DNA of 64,000 bases, taken from Plutella xylostella. Taxonomy: Eukaryota > Arthropoda > Insecta > Lepidoptera > Plutellidae. Position numbers and translations under genes: made by a program. Below, one piece after another: positions 49,367 through 61,530 of the stretch. How positions within the stretch are numbered: the stretch's first letter is position 1; every line of letters begins with the position of its first letter. The stretch lies in assembly GCF_932276165.1 (NCBI RefSeq), contig NC_063983.1, positions 6,517,501 to 6,581,500 of the forward strand, given 5' to 3'. A model generated the notes under the pieces. That model saw nothing but the letters and a program-made list of their open reading frames with translations. It made no database searches and was not told the origin of the DNA.

Positions 49367-49649
49367 ATACGTATAAGAACTAGCAACTCCAACACACGCA
49401 CACACACCTGCAGAACCTAGGCTTAGTCAGCTGACACGCCGTCCACTCGTCGACATGTTTTGACCAATCCGAGCGTGTTAATCGAATTAATTGTGAGCTA
49501 CGATCTTTATACGAAACCGCACGCGCATCGCACATGCCTCCACGAAGTGCTGCGGGTTATTCCTAAACGATACCTTGATCTGACACTTAATGGAAAAAAG
49601 GATATTTTAATTCAAAAACTTGAGATTTTTTACTTGCATTAAAAAATTA

Positions 49650-49725
49650 CACTTTCAAGAAATGAAGAACTTGCCGTTGACTTTCCATAATTATGTCATT
49701 GGAACTGTTTTATTGCTCGTGAGTG
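49650..49725. mobile_element. Compact palindromic mariner-type MITE
   Basis: 76 bp flanked by TA on both sides (49648-49649 and 49726-49727). The right end TTTTATTGCTCGTGAGTG is well preserved; the left end CACTTTCAAGAAATGAAGAA is decayed. The core 'gccgttgactttcca' matches the 30.4- and 58.6-kb copies. Confidence 0.65.
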
Positions 49726-49729
49726 TATA

Positions 49730-50300
49730 CTCAGTAAATAGGAAAGATTGTCGTTACGTTAAATAATAATTCTATTCAATGTTATTTTGTGTTTGAACCA
49801 GTAAAGGATACGTACAAAAGAATTATTCATACTTATTTATATTGTGGTTGGATAAGCACATACTACCCTTGAAACATGCGGAAATATAAGTATTTAAAAA
49901 CAACATTATGACACCAATTATTATTTACTAAAGATTCCGATAGCGCGTTTAAAATCTAGGGTCAGAGAGGCAGAACCCGCCCATGCCAACTTGTTATTAA
50001 ATAATTTAAACAGCGAGTTCGTAAAATTAATAATACATTTCGTGGCTATTTGCATAATTACCGAGATTTCGAATGGCTATCGATAATTGTTATGGGATTT
50101 ACTAATTAAATTAATTTAATGATTGAGCCTAACCTATGCCATCTTTGGTACAAAAAAATATATCTACCTTGTCTTCTACTTTATACTTTTAGTCTGTTTT
50201 AATACACTGACACTTTATAAGCGACAGATAGCTAAGTTGTTATGACCCTGTTATAAGTAGTATAACAGAAGTAGGACCAACTGATACGATAGTTAGTAGT
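49730..50300. other. Intergenic DNA, nothing recognised
   Basis: AT-rich; no gene or element end. Confidence 0.4.
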
Positions 50301-50302
50301 AA

Positions 50303-53300
50303 TACTATTGTAAATTTAAACTGCCAGGTACGACAAGAGATGAGCAACTGAGAGTTGTACACCAGAACATTCAGGGGCTTTCTCGCAAACTTCTAATGTT
50401 AGAATTATTTTTAGAACAATACGACGTAGACATAATTTGTATTACTGAACATCACCTAAAAAATGATGACATGAATTTTAATGTAAAAAATTACAATGTT
50501 ATTAGCTCATTTAACAGGAAATCGTTAGACAAAGGAGGATCATTAATATTTGTAAAGAACAATTTAAAATGTAAGGAAAGGAAAGATATTGTAAAATTAT
50601 CAGTCGAAAGAATAGCTGAACTAGCCTGTGTTGAGATGGACAAGTATATAATTGTAAGCGTGTACAGGCCCCCATCTATTGACTATAAAGTATTTGAGAA
50701 AGTGATGGAGGATAGTCTTACCATCTTATCTAGGAGCTCAAAACAAGTGGTCGTGGTGGGAGATTTTAATATTGATTTATTAGTTGAGACTTTTATGAAA
50801 TGTTCTATAGTTAACTTGTTTAAGTCATTTAATTTAAGTAATGTTTTCCTGGAACCAACCAGAATTACTCCCACCTCAGCGACTTGTATTGATAATATTT
50901 ACTGTAATTGTGATTTTACTAATAATTCTGTAATCAATTGTTTACCATCCGACCACAGTGGGCAAATTATTACGTTTCCTTGTACTTTTGAACGTAAGTC
51001 AGCCACTTTCAAGTTCAGACCAGTAACATCATACAGAATTGATAAGTTTAAATCTCGATTGAACAGTAAACTTGACTACTGTAGAAGCTCTGAAAGAAAT
51101 CCCAATGATGCCTTTAAGGAAATATTTCAAGGTTTGTCTCGAGAATTTGAAAACGTGTTCACTAAGAAAGAAGTAGATGTTATTTTTTTTTTTTTTTGAA
51201 AACTAAAATATATTTTCTCTATTTATTCATTAAAAGACATAGAAAAACATAATTAGATATTATACAAAATTATACAAATAGCCCGCTGTTAATAGATGTT
51301 AATTGTAAACTAAGTCTTAATGACTGGGCAACATCGGGAATTTATAAGAGCAGACGTAAATTATATGATCTCTATGAACAGTGTACATTTACTCATGACG
51401 ATAACTTTAGAGATTATGTAAAGAAATATACAAAGATATTCAAAGCCGTTTGCCACCAAGCTAAATCAGATTATATAAATAGAAAGATTAAAAACTCTAA
51501 TAACAAGATTAAAACCGTATGGAATATCATTTATACTGAAACCGGGAAGAATAAACCACGTGATTTAAATTTTGAACTTAAAATTAATGATAAAATTGTT
51601 TCATCTAGTGAAGAAGTGGCTTCCGTCTTTGAAGATTTTTTCCGTAGTATACCGATAGCTACAACTGAGAACCTTGATTCATCTTGCGCTGAAGCTGAAC
51701 GATTGCTAAGAGGGAATGCACCGCCTTGCGATCTCGACTTTCAATTTCATGGTATAAATACACAGACTATAATTAGCACTTATAAAGAATTAAATTTAAA
51801 AATGACAGAAGATTTATGGGGCATGTCCGTTAAAGTTATTAGTCATGTTATTGATATCCTAGCACCCCACTTGGCTAATCTTTTTAACAGATGCATTGAG
51901 GTCGGTGTATTCCCCGATTTGATGAAACTTAGTAAACTAATACCGCTTTTTAAATCTGGTGAGAAAAATGATCCCAATAATTTTAGGCCTGTATCAGTTT
52001 TGCCAGTACTGAGTAAAATATTTGAAAAAATTATGCTGCATCAAATGCTTTCGCACTTTAGTATTCACGGCCTTCTCCATAACCAACAGTTCGGTTTCAC
52101 CAAAGGTCGATCTACAACTGACGCTGGTGTCGCGTTGGTCAAACACATATTTAGTGCTTGATGCTGTGGGTGTATTTTGCGATCTATCGAAAGCATTTGA
52201 TTGTGTGGAACATGCCACTCTACTTATGAAACTTAAATATTATGGGCTAACTGGCAAAGCTCTTACATTATTGGAATCATACTTGACCAACAGAACTCAA
52301 CTAGTTGACATAAATGGAGTGCGTTCGGCTGGCTGTCCTGTCAGTATGGGTGTTCCCCAAGGCTCGATTTTAGGACCATTCTTGTTTCTTGTATATGTTA
52401 ACGATTTACCGTTTTTGGTAGATAAATTATGTGAGATAGTACTGTTTGCTGATGATACTTCACTTATATTTAAGTTGAAGCGACAAGAAGTCAATTTTGA
52501 CAATGAAAACAGTACTCTTTCCATAGTTGCTAATTGGTTCACTGTAAATAATTTAAGTCTTAACTCCAAGAAAACAAAATGTATTAAATTCACTTTGCCT
52601 AATGTAAGACAAGTAGAGACATATTTGACATTGAATAACGATAAGCTAGAGTTAGTAAATGAAACGGTATTCCTGGGTATTACAATTGACTCAAAGTTGC
52701 AATGGGGACCCCATATTGAGAGGATAGCCGGTAGATTGAGTTCTGCAGCTTATGCGGTTAGAACCATTAGACAGTTAACAGATGTAGATACAGCCAGGCT
52801 TGTGTATTTTAGTTATTTTCATAGTGTTATGTCTTACGGAATTCTATTGTGGGGACGAGCGGCTGACATTAATCAAATCTTTGTTTTGCAAAAACGAGCA
52901 ATTCGAGCCATATATGTATTAGGGTCTAGAATTTCATTAAGAGATACGTTTAAGGAAATAGGTATACTAACTGTTCCATGCCAATATATCTATGAAAATA
53001 TTATGTATGTTCGTAAAAACTTAAATTCATTTAGTAAAGTAGGAGCCACTCACGGTATTGAGACCAGAAACAAAAATAAGTTGCTTTTCCCCACACTAAG
53101 ACTTTCGAAAACAAACACATCATTCATGGGGAACTGTATACGTTTTTATAATAAATTATCAAATGAAGCAATAAACCTTACTGAGCAAAAATTTAAGAAT
53201 TATGTTAAAGCTACATTATGTAGTAAAGCTTACTATAGTATAAATGATTATTTAAACGACAAAAACGCGTGGTCTTGTCCACCTCAGCTAAGGCTATTGA

Positions 53301-53308
53301 AAAAATGA
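50303..53308 (+). pseudogene. LINE endonuclease/reverse transcriptase, broken ORF2
   Basis: Segment 1 (50303-51182): APE-type endonuclease with HQNIQGLSRK, CITEHHL, VSVYRPPS, VVVGDFNIDL, EPTRITP, CIDNIY and SDHSGQI, so most catalytic motifs are present. A 110-bp insertion then breaks the frame. Segment 2 (51293-52161) continues with NCKLSLNDWATSGIYKS through FKSGEKNDPNNFRPVSVLPV to GRSTTDAGVALVKHIF. A small deletion near 52159 shifts frame. Segment 3 (about 52160-53308): VFCDLSKAFDCV, GVPQGSILGPFL, VLFADDTS (catalytic FADD), LGITIDSKLQWG, then a C-terminal region. Two independent lesions make this copy dead. Apart from these, the frame is well conserved, so it is not very old. Confidence 0.88.
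51183..51292 (-). mobile_element. 110-bp poly(A) retroposon nested in the LINE
   Basis: Flanked by TAGATGTTA at 51174-51182 and 51293-51301. The minus strand reads from TTAACAGCGGGCTATTTG to a GAATAAATAG poly(A)-signal-like word and ends in A15. Joining the flanks across one duplication copy would bring the two LINE frame segments into register. Source transcript unknown. Confidence 0.85.
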
Positions 53309-53539
53309 AATGGATATAGGTACTTAAGTAAAATTGTAGGTACTAGATATAAGTGAAAATTGTAATAGATTTATAAGGAAAAAGTTAAAAAGATGCTCGA
53401 GGAGTTTCTTTCGCCATTTCTTTCCTTCTCAATGACGGGGCCTTTGTGAAATGGTGGTAGATGACTATCGACAAATAATTGTAAAATTTTACGTCGATTA
53501 AACCATTTGAATTTGAATTGAATTTGAATTTTCCATTCT

Positions 53540-53920
53540 CTTCATTCAATATGATTGTTCGTCTTTATTAATTTACTAGGTATGATGATGTATTAAACTG
53601 CAAAGAAAACAAATGATTATCTCATATTTTAAATATATATTTTTACAAATAGATAGGGCATCAATATTTAGTGCACCTTAACTCCATCTCACTATACAGG
53701 CAATCCTATATTTTTCCTGTACAGATTTATGAAAACGTTTTAATATGAGGTGTGTGTGTCAGCAAGAAAATTTACAAAATAATATTTTTCTGATCTCGGA
53801 TTTTTCTTATCGATAATAAAACCACCAAACTTGTAACACTCCTAATTTTTTCTACGGGGTTAAAACAAATGGCGTACATCCAAGATGGCGGATGCTTGAT
53901 GTTTACGCGCGGAACGAAGC
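53540..53920. other. Spacer between LINE and MITE
   Basis: AT-rich DNA with no supported feature. Confidence 0.4.
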
Positions 53921-53927
53921 GGTTTAA

Positions 53928-54360
53928 GGGTGCTTTTCCACCAGAGATGTGCTATGCTGCTATGCTGCGAAGATGTGATATCTACGCTACGAAAATATGT
54001 GACCGTTTCCACCAATACTACGCTAGGTAGCTGTGCGAGGAAGATGCGCTACGAAGATGCGCCGCCGCAAAGTAGCTGTGCGAGAAAGATGCGCATCTCG
54101 AGCTATGCTATGTATCGATAGTAGGGAAACGACGGGGGCGGCGGCGCCATAGCTACACCACTCGCGATGGTCCATAGCACATATCCATAGCACGCATCCA
54201 TAGCACACATCCATAGCACGCATCATTCCATACAAAAAACATATCTTAGTTGAATCCGTTTCCACCAGTGCTAAGCTATGTGCACCAATAATTATGATTG
54301 GTGGATATCAAACGCATCCATAGCATCGTAGCATAGCACATCTCTGGTGGAAAAGCACCC
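53928..54360. mobile_element. Harbinger-type MITE, TAA target duplication
   Basis: 433 bp. Ends GGGTGCTTTTCCACCAGAGA and its inverse; the inverted match continues for about 31 bp (to TGTGCTATGCT). TAA flanks both ends (53925-53927, 54361-54363), the 3-bp TWA duplication used by PIF/Harbinger. The interior has short tandem words (AGCTGTGCGAGGAAGATGCG; CCATAGCACACAT repeated at 54176-54225) that face each other as inverted 'ctatg' and 'catag' motifs. Confidence 0.85.
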
Positions 54361-54364
54361 TAAT

Positions 54365-55519
54365 TGTGCAACAAAAACTTACAAATAAGACATTGTGTTA
54401 AGTAATTAGATTAGCCCAGCACGTTATTTATTTGATGCTCTTGCTCTTACAAATTATAAAATGGACACGGATTTATATGGAGCTGTTAGAGATTAAATAC
54501 TTGCGCTGCTTATAATAGCTGAAGTTTTTTTTGTCACAGCTATTTTGGTATACACTAGTAGCTTGTCAAGCGTGTTAATTTTATATGGTAGGTACCACCA
54601 ACGAACATTATCAATAAACAATACCTAAGCAGTGCCAAAGCTCGCTTGTCAAATCTGACGTAACTTGTATGGATCTGACAGATGTTTGACTGATATTTAA
54701 TTGCTAATTATTTGTGTTTCGGTGCTCGTAAGTAAGGTGAATATAACACTAATAGAGCTTTAAAGTTATAATTATTAAAGGGTTAATTAAATTAGTTACG
54801 TATGACAGATATATTTCTTCCAGTGCATACATCTTAGTGGATTCACACGAATAAAGAAAGTAGAGAACATTTATAAATGATTATTAAAATAACTTAACTT
54901 TAATTATGAACGAATACTTTGGTCACCGACATGCCAATTAAACGGTAATGAGTGTTACATAATTTGAAATTACTTACGTGCCAAATCCATTATAAAGTAG
55001 ATTTGTACCTACATAATAAGTAATAACTAACTAAACTTACACACTAACCAAATGGACTAATTACCTCATTAACCATAACAACCGCTCTTAATCATTACAA
55101 AATTAATAGCTTGAGCTAGAACGTACTAAATTGTGGCCTAATCTATGCGAAACAATATAGAATAAATCTAGAATTAGTTTCGCCTGCAAGCCAGGCTTTA
55201 ATACTGCAATTAGGAATCGCTTCTGCAAGACTCCATCTTGAAAATTAGTCGTCCAAGAATTTATGTTGCTTTTAGCTAAGTCTTATGAAGGTCGTTCTGC
55301 TTTGCACTTTATATGCTGCCAGTTGTAATGAGGCTGGGGTTGGTAGGAGGATATTCAGAAATGTATGGGTCGTGTAGAGATATTCTGCCTACCGTGGTAG
55401 GATTTAAAGGGCATAAAATCCATGATATTAGCCACTTTTAACGGAAACAAAAACATCTGTGTTGTGGTGTTTCATAATTATTTCTTGATACATTATTTAA
55501 GAAATAAAATGTAGGCCTC
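54365..55519. other. Intergenic DNA, nothing recognised
   Basis: AT-rich; no domain-bearing frame or repeat. Confidence 0.4.
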
Positions 55520-55590
55520 AAAAGGTAATAGAACTTAGCGCTTTCTTTATGACATCCCGTTGATGTCTTTTGTATGGAAAATAAACTCAT
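55520..55590. repeat. Dispersed repeat (inverse of 24640-24760)
   Basis: 'ccgttgatgtcttttgtatgg' region preceded by 'taatagaactta', the inverse of the block at about 24658-24710. Confidence 0.5.
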
Positions 55591-56590
55591 TGATTTTTTT
55601 ACACAATAACTTTATCATTTTACCTTTTCTAGTGGTCATTAATGATTAGATAACCTCTTAAAAAGTGAAAGCTACAAATATGGTCACCTAGACTCCATTT
55701 ATTTTAGTGGTAAGGGCGCCTTAAGTATAGTTTTATCCTAGCTAATGTAACTTCGCCTTATTTTACAGCTAGTGGCAATAAATAATAAAACTTATTTATA
55801 CACAGTGGGTTATACAACTGTACATTATTGTAAAGTTAAAAAAATTCATAAGATTAACAACAAAATCTCCGGAGAACAGATACAGATAAACATAAAAATC
55901 AATAATCTACCAGAAACCGAGCGAATTCGTGTGTGGTAAAAAATAAATAAAAATAACTACGTTGGCTTTTATTTGCCCAAATGTGGTTGTAAAAGCTAAA
56001 AAAAACGTCGTAAGCCATACCTTAATTGCTGCCAATGAAGTAATTAAATGTGACAGTCGTATAATACAGAAACCGCTATAAAACAAAATAGCCGTAGAGA
56101 AAAGACTAAAAAAGGGATTGAGCAGCAGTATAACTATCTACTTATTATTTTTGTAAGCAAGAGTAAATGCTTAGTTGATATATATACCATTTGTATAATA
56201 TTATATTAATCGCAGGTTTAATTCCATTACATGTAACATGTAAAATAATTGACATAAAATTTTATACAAATGATTTTATTTTATGTTCTTATTAATTTCA
56301 AAATCATCAGTATTCAATCACAATCTTTAATAATTGACTATATGGAAATCGGTAGAAAAAAACAGTACATAAGTACTTCAGAAGATATGCAAGTGTCTCC
56401 ACTCAGTCAAGACTAATTTGACTCAAAACTCTTTTCTGAATACTATTTTGACTTCACAACTCGTGTCGCCCAAAGCTATACATGTCGCGACGAAGCGGCG
56501 ATGACCTACGAAAATTGCCACGAAAAGTACGTAAAAGTGTAGCTAGAAGGTTTAAATTTGAAACCACGCACCGTCTAAGGGAGAAGCTCC
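55591..56590. other. Intergenic DNA, nothing recognised
   Basis: AT-rich, no supported feature. Confidence 0.4.
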
Positions 56591-56624
56591 ACTAGTGCGT
56601 TGCGTTATCGCAGCGCGTCGCTGC

Positions 56625-56800
56625 CATATACAGGGTGTGGCAAAAAGGGTATACTAAGCCGAAAGGGGGTGACTCAGGGGGTCATTCTAATCAACTTTTG
56701 TTCTACGAGTTTTGGAAATTGCAACATCCTGTATTTTTGGGACGTTTGGATCGTTCGATGGTTCCTTTGGGGCAACGCAACGCAACGCACTAATGGGGCC
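56625..56800. repeat. Dispersed insect repeat ('cagggtgtggcaaaaagggt')
   Basis: 'tacagggtgtggcaaaaagg', then 'gccgaaagggggtgactcag', then 'caacttttgttctacgag'. This wording is familiar as a widespread arthropod repeat; its first part also occurs at about 31655-31675. Class unknown. Confidence 0.45.
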
Positions 56801-57640
56801 TCGCCCTAATGCGGCGGGACCGGTTGGGTGTAATAAATCCGGCCCACTCGGGTCGGGGGTCAGCGGCGTTCGTGCCAAAAGACCGGTTGGTTCCACTTTG
56901 CTCGTTCGCAGTTTTTTAGCTAGAGTTTGATCGCGAGCTTTTTTTTCATCGTAAGTATTGTGATGGTGAGATATTGGAATGGTAAGATATGTCAATTGAA
57001 AATTAAATAAATACATTATCGTCGTCATCATCATCATCAAGAATGGTGTCATGAATTAGTAACTTTATAATACTGACTAGAGTTATCAGACAGTCTGAGA
57101 GAGATGGTATGGCTTAGGTATACCTCTGACTGAGCCACTTTAATATGTAGAACTAAAAAGAGATGAAAAATTATGTTAACTTTACATTTTTGACTTATTA
57201 TTTGATAACAAAATCATCATCAAATAGGTACCTACCTACAATACAATAACTTTATTTGCACACAAGAAGTCACTCAAAAATTGTTTTTTATTAAAGTAGG
57301 TAAGTATTTATTTACGAGGATTTACATAGTTACGTTTTTTTTTTAAATATATGTTTTAGTACGCATTATTTCACAGTGCAGTCACAAAGACGAAAGCGGA
57401 GCAACACTTTCCGGACCTGTACGTGCATAGCCGCCGGCACTAAAAACGCACTTTAATCGCAAACAGCGGTGTAAGCTGAATGAAATCCATTGGACGCTCA
57501 TGAAGAGACCATCAGTTCCTTTTTAGGAAACTTTGTCCATGAATTTACGCTTAAAGCTTCACTACGTGCACTCGTTTTTACCAGGTGAGGTATCTTAGGT
57601 ATTGGTGACAAACACTACAGCTGGTATAGTGTCTGTCACC
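56801..57640. other. Intergenic DNA with small repeats
   Basis: (TCA)n-like run at 57020-57045 and a retroposon-tail-like 'acaatacaataactttatt' at 57238. No gene. Confidence 0.35.
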
Positions 57641-57674
57641 GTGGTGACAGGCGCTGGATGTACAAGGTACAGTT

Positions 57675-57800
57675 GGTACGTACAATACAATTTACTTTAT
57701 TTGCACCAAAAAAAATATTACATCATAAGAACTTAAAAATAAAATGTTACAAAAAGACGGCTAATAGCATTCTCTACCATACCACTTCTTCCACACGTCA
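57675..57800 (-). repeat. LINE 3'UTR remnant
   Basis: 'caatacaatttactttattt' followed by A-rich DNA and 'aaaaagacggctaatagcat' resembles the 3'UTR layout at 57900-58010 (tail, 'ctttatttg', then 'ggcggtcttatcgc'). Heavily decayed. Confidence 0.35.
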
Positions 57801-57883
57801 CGTGTTTACTGCTTATATCGTTTCAGTTACCGGGTACAGGTAATACCTTTAAGTTAGTACGAAGCTAACCTTCGCTTCCAACA

Positions 57884-58606
57884 TAGATAGATAGATAGAT
57901 AGAGTACTCTTTATTTGTACACCAAGAAATGATTAACAATTTTACATAGACACTTAACTAGGGTACAAAAGGCGGTCTTATCGCTTATAGCGATCTCTTC
58001 CAGACAACCTTTGGATGGATGGACTAGAGATATAAAAGGGGTTCAGTGTACTTACTCAAGGAATATAGTATAATTTAAGTTATTATTATCTAACTACACA
58101 CTAAATATAAGCAAAAAATAAATAAAAAATACACACAAGTACATACGCCTACTACATGTATTATAATACACAATTATATACAATATAATACATATATAAA
58201 TATATACAAACACATATATACATACATACATCATATACATACACATACATATCATACATATTATACCTACATACATGATTTTTAATACATATTTAATGAT
58301 CTGATAACAGCTAAACAGTTGATTTAAGGTAGTGTTCCTTCACCATTCTCTTAAAGGTTTCCAGAGTTGGTGCTTGTCGGATTTTTGAAGGAAGATCATT
58401 CCACAAAGTGATAGCACGTACTGTGTAAGAAGCACTGAAGAATTTAGTGGTATTAGGAGGGATATTAAGGCGGAGATTGTGGGTAGAGCGCAGTGTCAGG
58501 TTGTGAGATTCACAACGAAGCTGAAAGCGTTCTTTTAAGTAAGCGGGGTATGTTGGGTTAAAGAGTATGGAATATAAAAGTGAAAGAATGTGGGCATTGA
58601 ACATTA
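57884..58606 (-). mobile_element. 5'-truncated CR1/Jockey-like LINE
   Basis: Minus strand. A (CTAT)n tail (57885-57902) and a 3'UTR with 'ggcggtcttatcgcttatag' (on the plus strand, about 57971) precede the ORF C-terminus at 58311 onward. The 5' breakpoint lies near 58606, next to a MITE end. The 3'UTR word also occurs in opposite orientation at the window edge (63971-64000). Confidence 0.75.
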
Positions 58607-58622
58607 TACTATCAAGAAACAA
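58311..58622 (-). pseudogene. LINE RT C-terminal domain fragment
   Basis: Up to 103 codons are open, but the first few belong to flanking MITE sequence. The recognisable part is LLYSILFNPTYPAYLKERFQ, TRNLTLRST-like 'NLTLRSTHNLRL', ASYTVRAITLWNDLPSKIRQ and TFKRMVKEHYL. 'xxR..xLWN.LP..IR.A.....FK...K..L' is the extreme C-terminal motif of CR1/Jockey-group RT proteins. No RT core remains. Confidence 0.75.
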
Positions 58623-58688
58623 TTAAAGAGTTCTACCTTCCATTGACGTTCCATATGTCTCTGAAACTTTTTCATTGCTCATGAGTCG
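58609..58688. mobile_element. Compact palindromic mariner-type MITE
   Basis: Core 'ccttccattgacgttccata' and right end TTTTTCATTGCTCATGAGTC match the 30.4-kb copy. The left end is decayed (ATCAAGAAACAATTAAAGAG). It adjoins the LINE breakpoint. Confidence 0.6.
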
Positions 58689-58689
58689 T

Positions 58690-59120
58690 GATTTTATTAT
58701 ATTTTTAAGTCGTTTGGGTATATATAAGACAACAGTCCGTCAACAAAACCGATCCAACAGGAAATGATTCAGTACCAAAAAACAATCTTCTTTGGACTAT
58801 TATCCGCGTGTCACGAGCTACGAATTACAGTTTTAGTCACACCTACTTAATGTTGCCACTAGAGTCAAGTTGTTCTTCAAGCAAAATTATAAATTAATAA
58901 ATCTTCCGAACGAAGGACGAAAAAAACCGCCACCAACATCACGATTCGGCTATAAACGTGTGCTCACTCGCATCGTTCCACGTTTGAATTGGAGACGCGG
59001 GAATGACCGTTAGGACTGTAAGGAAGTGGCCACGAAACCAGCGGAGGGAGCGGGTGGAGCGGTGCCACAGACTCAATCAATAGTATTAGTCTGTGGAGGC
59101 GGAGATTTATTTAAATAACA
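58690..59120. other. Intergenic DNA
   Basis: No gene. 58975-59100 is GC-richer and contains imperfect inverted words (TAGTATTAG-type palindrome near 59082). Confidence 0.35.
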
Positions 59121-59126
59121 CTACTA

Positions 59127-59339
59127 CAGTGTCACAAACTTATCTGTTCCGGTGAGAGCGAACTAAATTCATCCATATCTCATTATTTACTAATGAATTA
59201 TATATTGATATAGATTAGATGGGTTTATTGAAACCACAAGAGCGAATTACCACTACTGGCAAACTTTAAATCTTATAGAATGAAGAAATATGACACATTT
59301 ACATGAGCTGTCACCGGAACAGATAAGTTTGTGGCACTG
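59127..59339. mobile_element. 213-bp TA-flanked MITE (mariner-type)
   Basis: Terminal inverted repeats of about 29 bp: CAGTGTCACAAACTTATCTG continuing to TTCCGGTGA, against the inverse at 59311-59339 with one mismatch. TA on both sides (59125-59126 and 59340-59341). AT-rich interior, no coding capacity. Confidence 0.88.
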
Positions 59340-59344
59340 TACGT

Positions 59345-60915
59345 GCCGCTTGTGCAGATCGCTCCGCCCGCTGGCGTCGTGGACGTAGCCTTAGGATGAG
59401 GAGGCTCGTTTTAAACGAATGCCCAATGTTGGAGTAAGATATAAATTGAAAGGTTTTTACAAAAACAATGTCTTATTATAACTATATCTTTCTAGTTTTG
59501 TTTCTATTTCTAATAATTATCACTGACCACTGAAATCGTTATGCAATAAAATCTCCATGTTGCAAACAAAAATAGTTACATTGTTTTTGAATCGGTAACT
59601 GGCATCGTTTAACCCAACCAAAAATCATTTTTGTTTAAATATGTGCATTATTTTATTTGTTCAAAATAAACATAACCTTTTTCAAATAAATCGAAAATAT
59701 TACTAACATCTTTTACAGCCGATGATACTTTGAGAGCAGCAATGATGTGCTTCGTTACCATTAACACGATAAACAGCTCTCTATCAGTAAATTATACCGT
59801 CTGAGCTTAGGGCTATTTCACAACGGTACCAGGATGTAATCGTATGATGAAATACTGCACGTATGAATAAGAACTTTACTTTTGTGCCAAGAGAACAGTT
59901 GGCAAGTCTATACAGGCTATGACTAAAACGCGTAAAAATTATGACAAGTAAAGCATCCAAAAAGATAAGTACTACGATTGTTATCCTCCGAAATACTTCT
60001 TTTAAGACCTTTTTTTGGTTGGTTATTTGTTTTATTCAATTTCGGTATTGTTAAATAACTTTTTTAAAATTTGAGCCAGCCTTTACTGTTTAATACATTT
60101 TGCATTACCATAAAATTATGTCACGGATGTTTAAGTAGATGCATTGACACTAACCCACACGAGGGACGGGGAAGACCTATTATTATACTATTATCTCTCT
60201 AAGTACTTACGTAGGCATACTGAGAAGGTTTTCCCGCTGTATGTGAGATAATAGATGTTGCGTAGGATATAGAAATATGTGTGATTCTGATTATTCTTCT
60301 TGGTTTGTTTTATAAATTCGATGTTAGGTATATTTATTTAATTAGTAAACTTACACAGTACTTTATTTTACTTATAATAATTAAATTCGACCTTTTCGAA
60401 TAATACAGTTTCTACCTTATCTGAAAGCAAATGTTTCATTTCATTTCTAAACCAAAAATAAGCGAATCCCGAAATTAATTGATAGCAAAATATATATTGA
60501 ATTGTTATTAAGGCACCGTCTAGTAGTATGTAGGTAATTATTAAAAAGTTTTTCAATTACATATTTTATGAAAAAAGGAAATTCCGAATAATTTACTACA
60601 GTGATAAATATTTATAAATGGTTACCAGATGACGTCTGGGTTATAACTGTGACGGAATAATATTTAGCATAATGATTTGCAATGTAACAACTACGTTGCC
60701 TACTGCGTCTGCATTCCAATTATGTAATATTGTACCTACCTAGACGACATTTTCATTACATGAGCACAAATGAAACTTATTTCAAAAAAGTCTGAGTTTA
60801 AAGTAATAAAGGAAAAAAAGTCTTTCCACCACTTACAGGATTCTACCACGTACGTTTTCTACCTCACCTAGCCTACTCATTCAAATTGAGTCAATAGGAA
60901 ATGAAAGTCATATAG
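59345..60915. other. Intergenic DNA, nothing recognised
   Basis: AT-rich; no supported frame or repeat. Confidence 0.4.
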
Positions 60916-60919
60916 GTAA

Positions 60920-61132
60920 CTAGCTGTTCCCGCGCGCTTCGCTTCGCCTTAAAAAGTTTTCCCGTGGGAATTCCGGGATAAAAAGTAGCCTATGTTCTTT
61001 CCCAGGGTCTAGCTAGACCGTATGTATACCAAATTTCATTCAAATCCGTTCAGTAGTTTTCGCCTGAAAGAGTAACAGACAGACAGACAGACAGACACAG
61101 TTACTTTCGCATTTATAATATTAATAAGTAAG
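60920..61132. repeat. Dispersed repeat with (CAGA)n, copy 2
   Basis: Same start, internal words and end as 28060-28275, with a shorter (ACAG)n tract (61076-61097) and an extra CTAG in 'gggtctagctagaccg'. The high similarity suggests both copies are young. Confidence 0.85.
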
Positions 61133-61139
61133 GATAAAC

Positions 61140-61530
61140 CTAGCCGATGAACACACGTATCAATACACTAACAATCTCAAATCTCACATCACATGTGCCC
61201 GAAAATGCTAAAGCCGCGCCCACACTCACCGCTCAACGTCGAGCGGCGTACAATATTTCACATAACAGCTATAAATAAATTAATTTTATATCTCGCAAGG
61301 CAAGTCGTGCCTCCCCGAGTGCCCCCGGGCGCGCTCGCGTGAGAAACTGAAAACGTTCGCTCGTGCCCGTGTGGCGACGGCCTAATGCGACGCCCGGCAA
61401 ATTGCCGTGTGCACTGAGCCTTATGCAATACGACGGTATGAGGTTTTGTATGTCAAAAATGTATGTGATGTTTGTGTTGATAGAGTTTGAATTGTCTAAC
61501 TCTAATATGCTCGTACGATGTCGAACTCCA
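61140..61530. other. Left flank of the Tc1/mariner element
   Basis: Contains GCCGCGCCCACACTCACCGC and a small CCGCTC/GAGCGG hairpin near 61230, plus a GC-rich stretch (61310-61390). No gene identified. Confidence 0.35.

Larger units (their letters stand above)
50303..53531 (+). mobile_element. CR1/Jockey-like LINE, nearly full ORF2, inactivated
   Basis: The endonuclease begins at about 50345 and the RT frame ends at 53308. A 3'UTR follows, ending in a TTGAATTTGAAT-type tail (53504-53531). Interrupted at 51183-51292 by a retroposed fragment and at about 52159 by a frameshift. No ORF1 is seen; the 5' end is uncertain. Confidence 0.85.
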
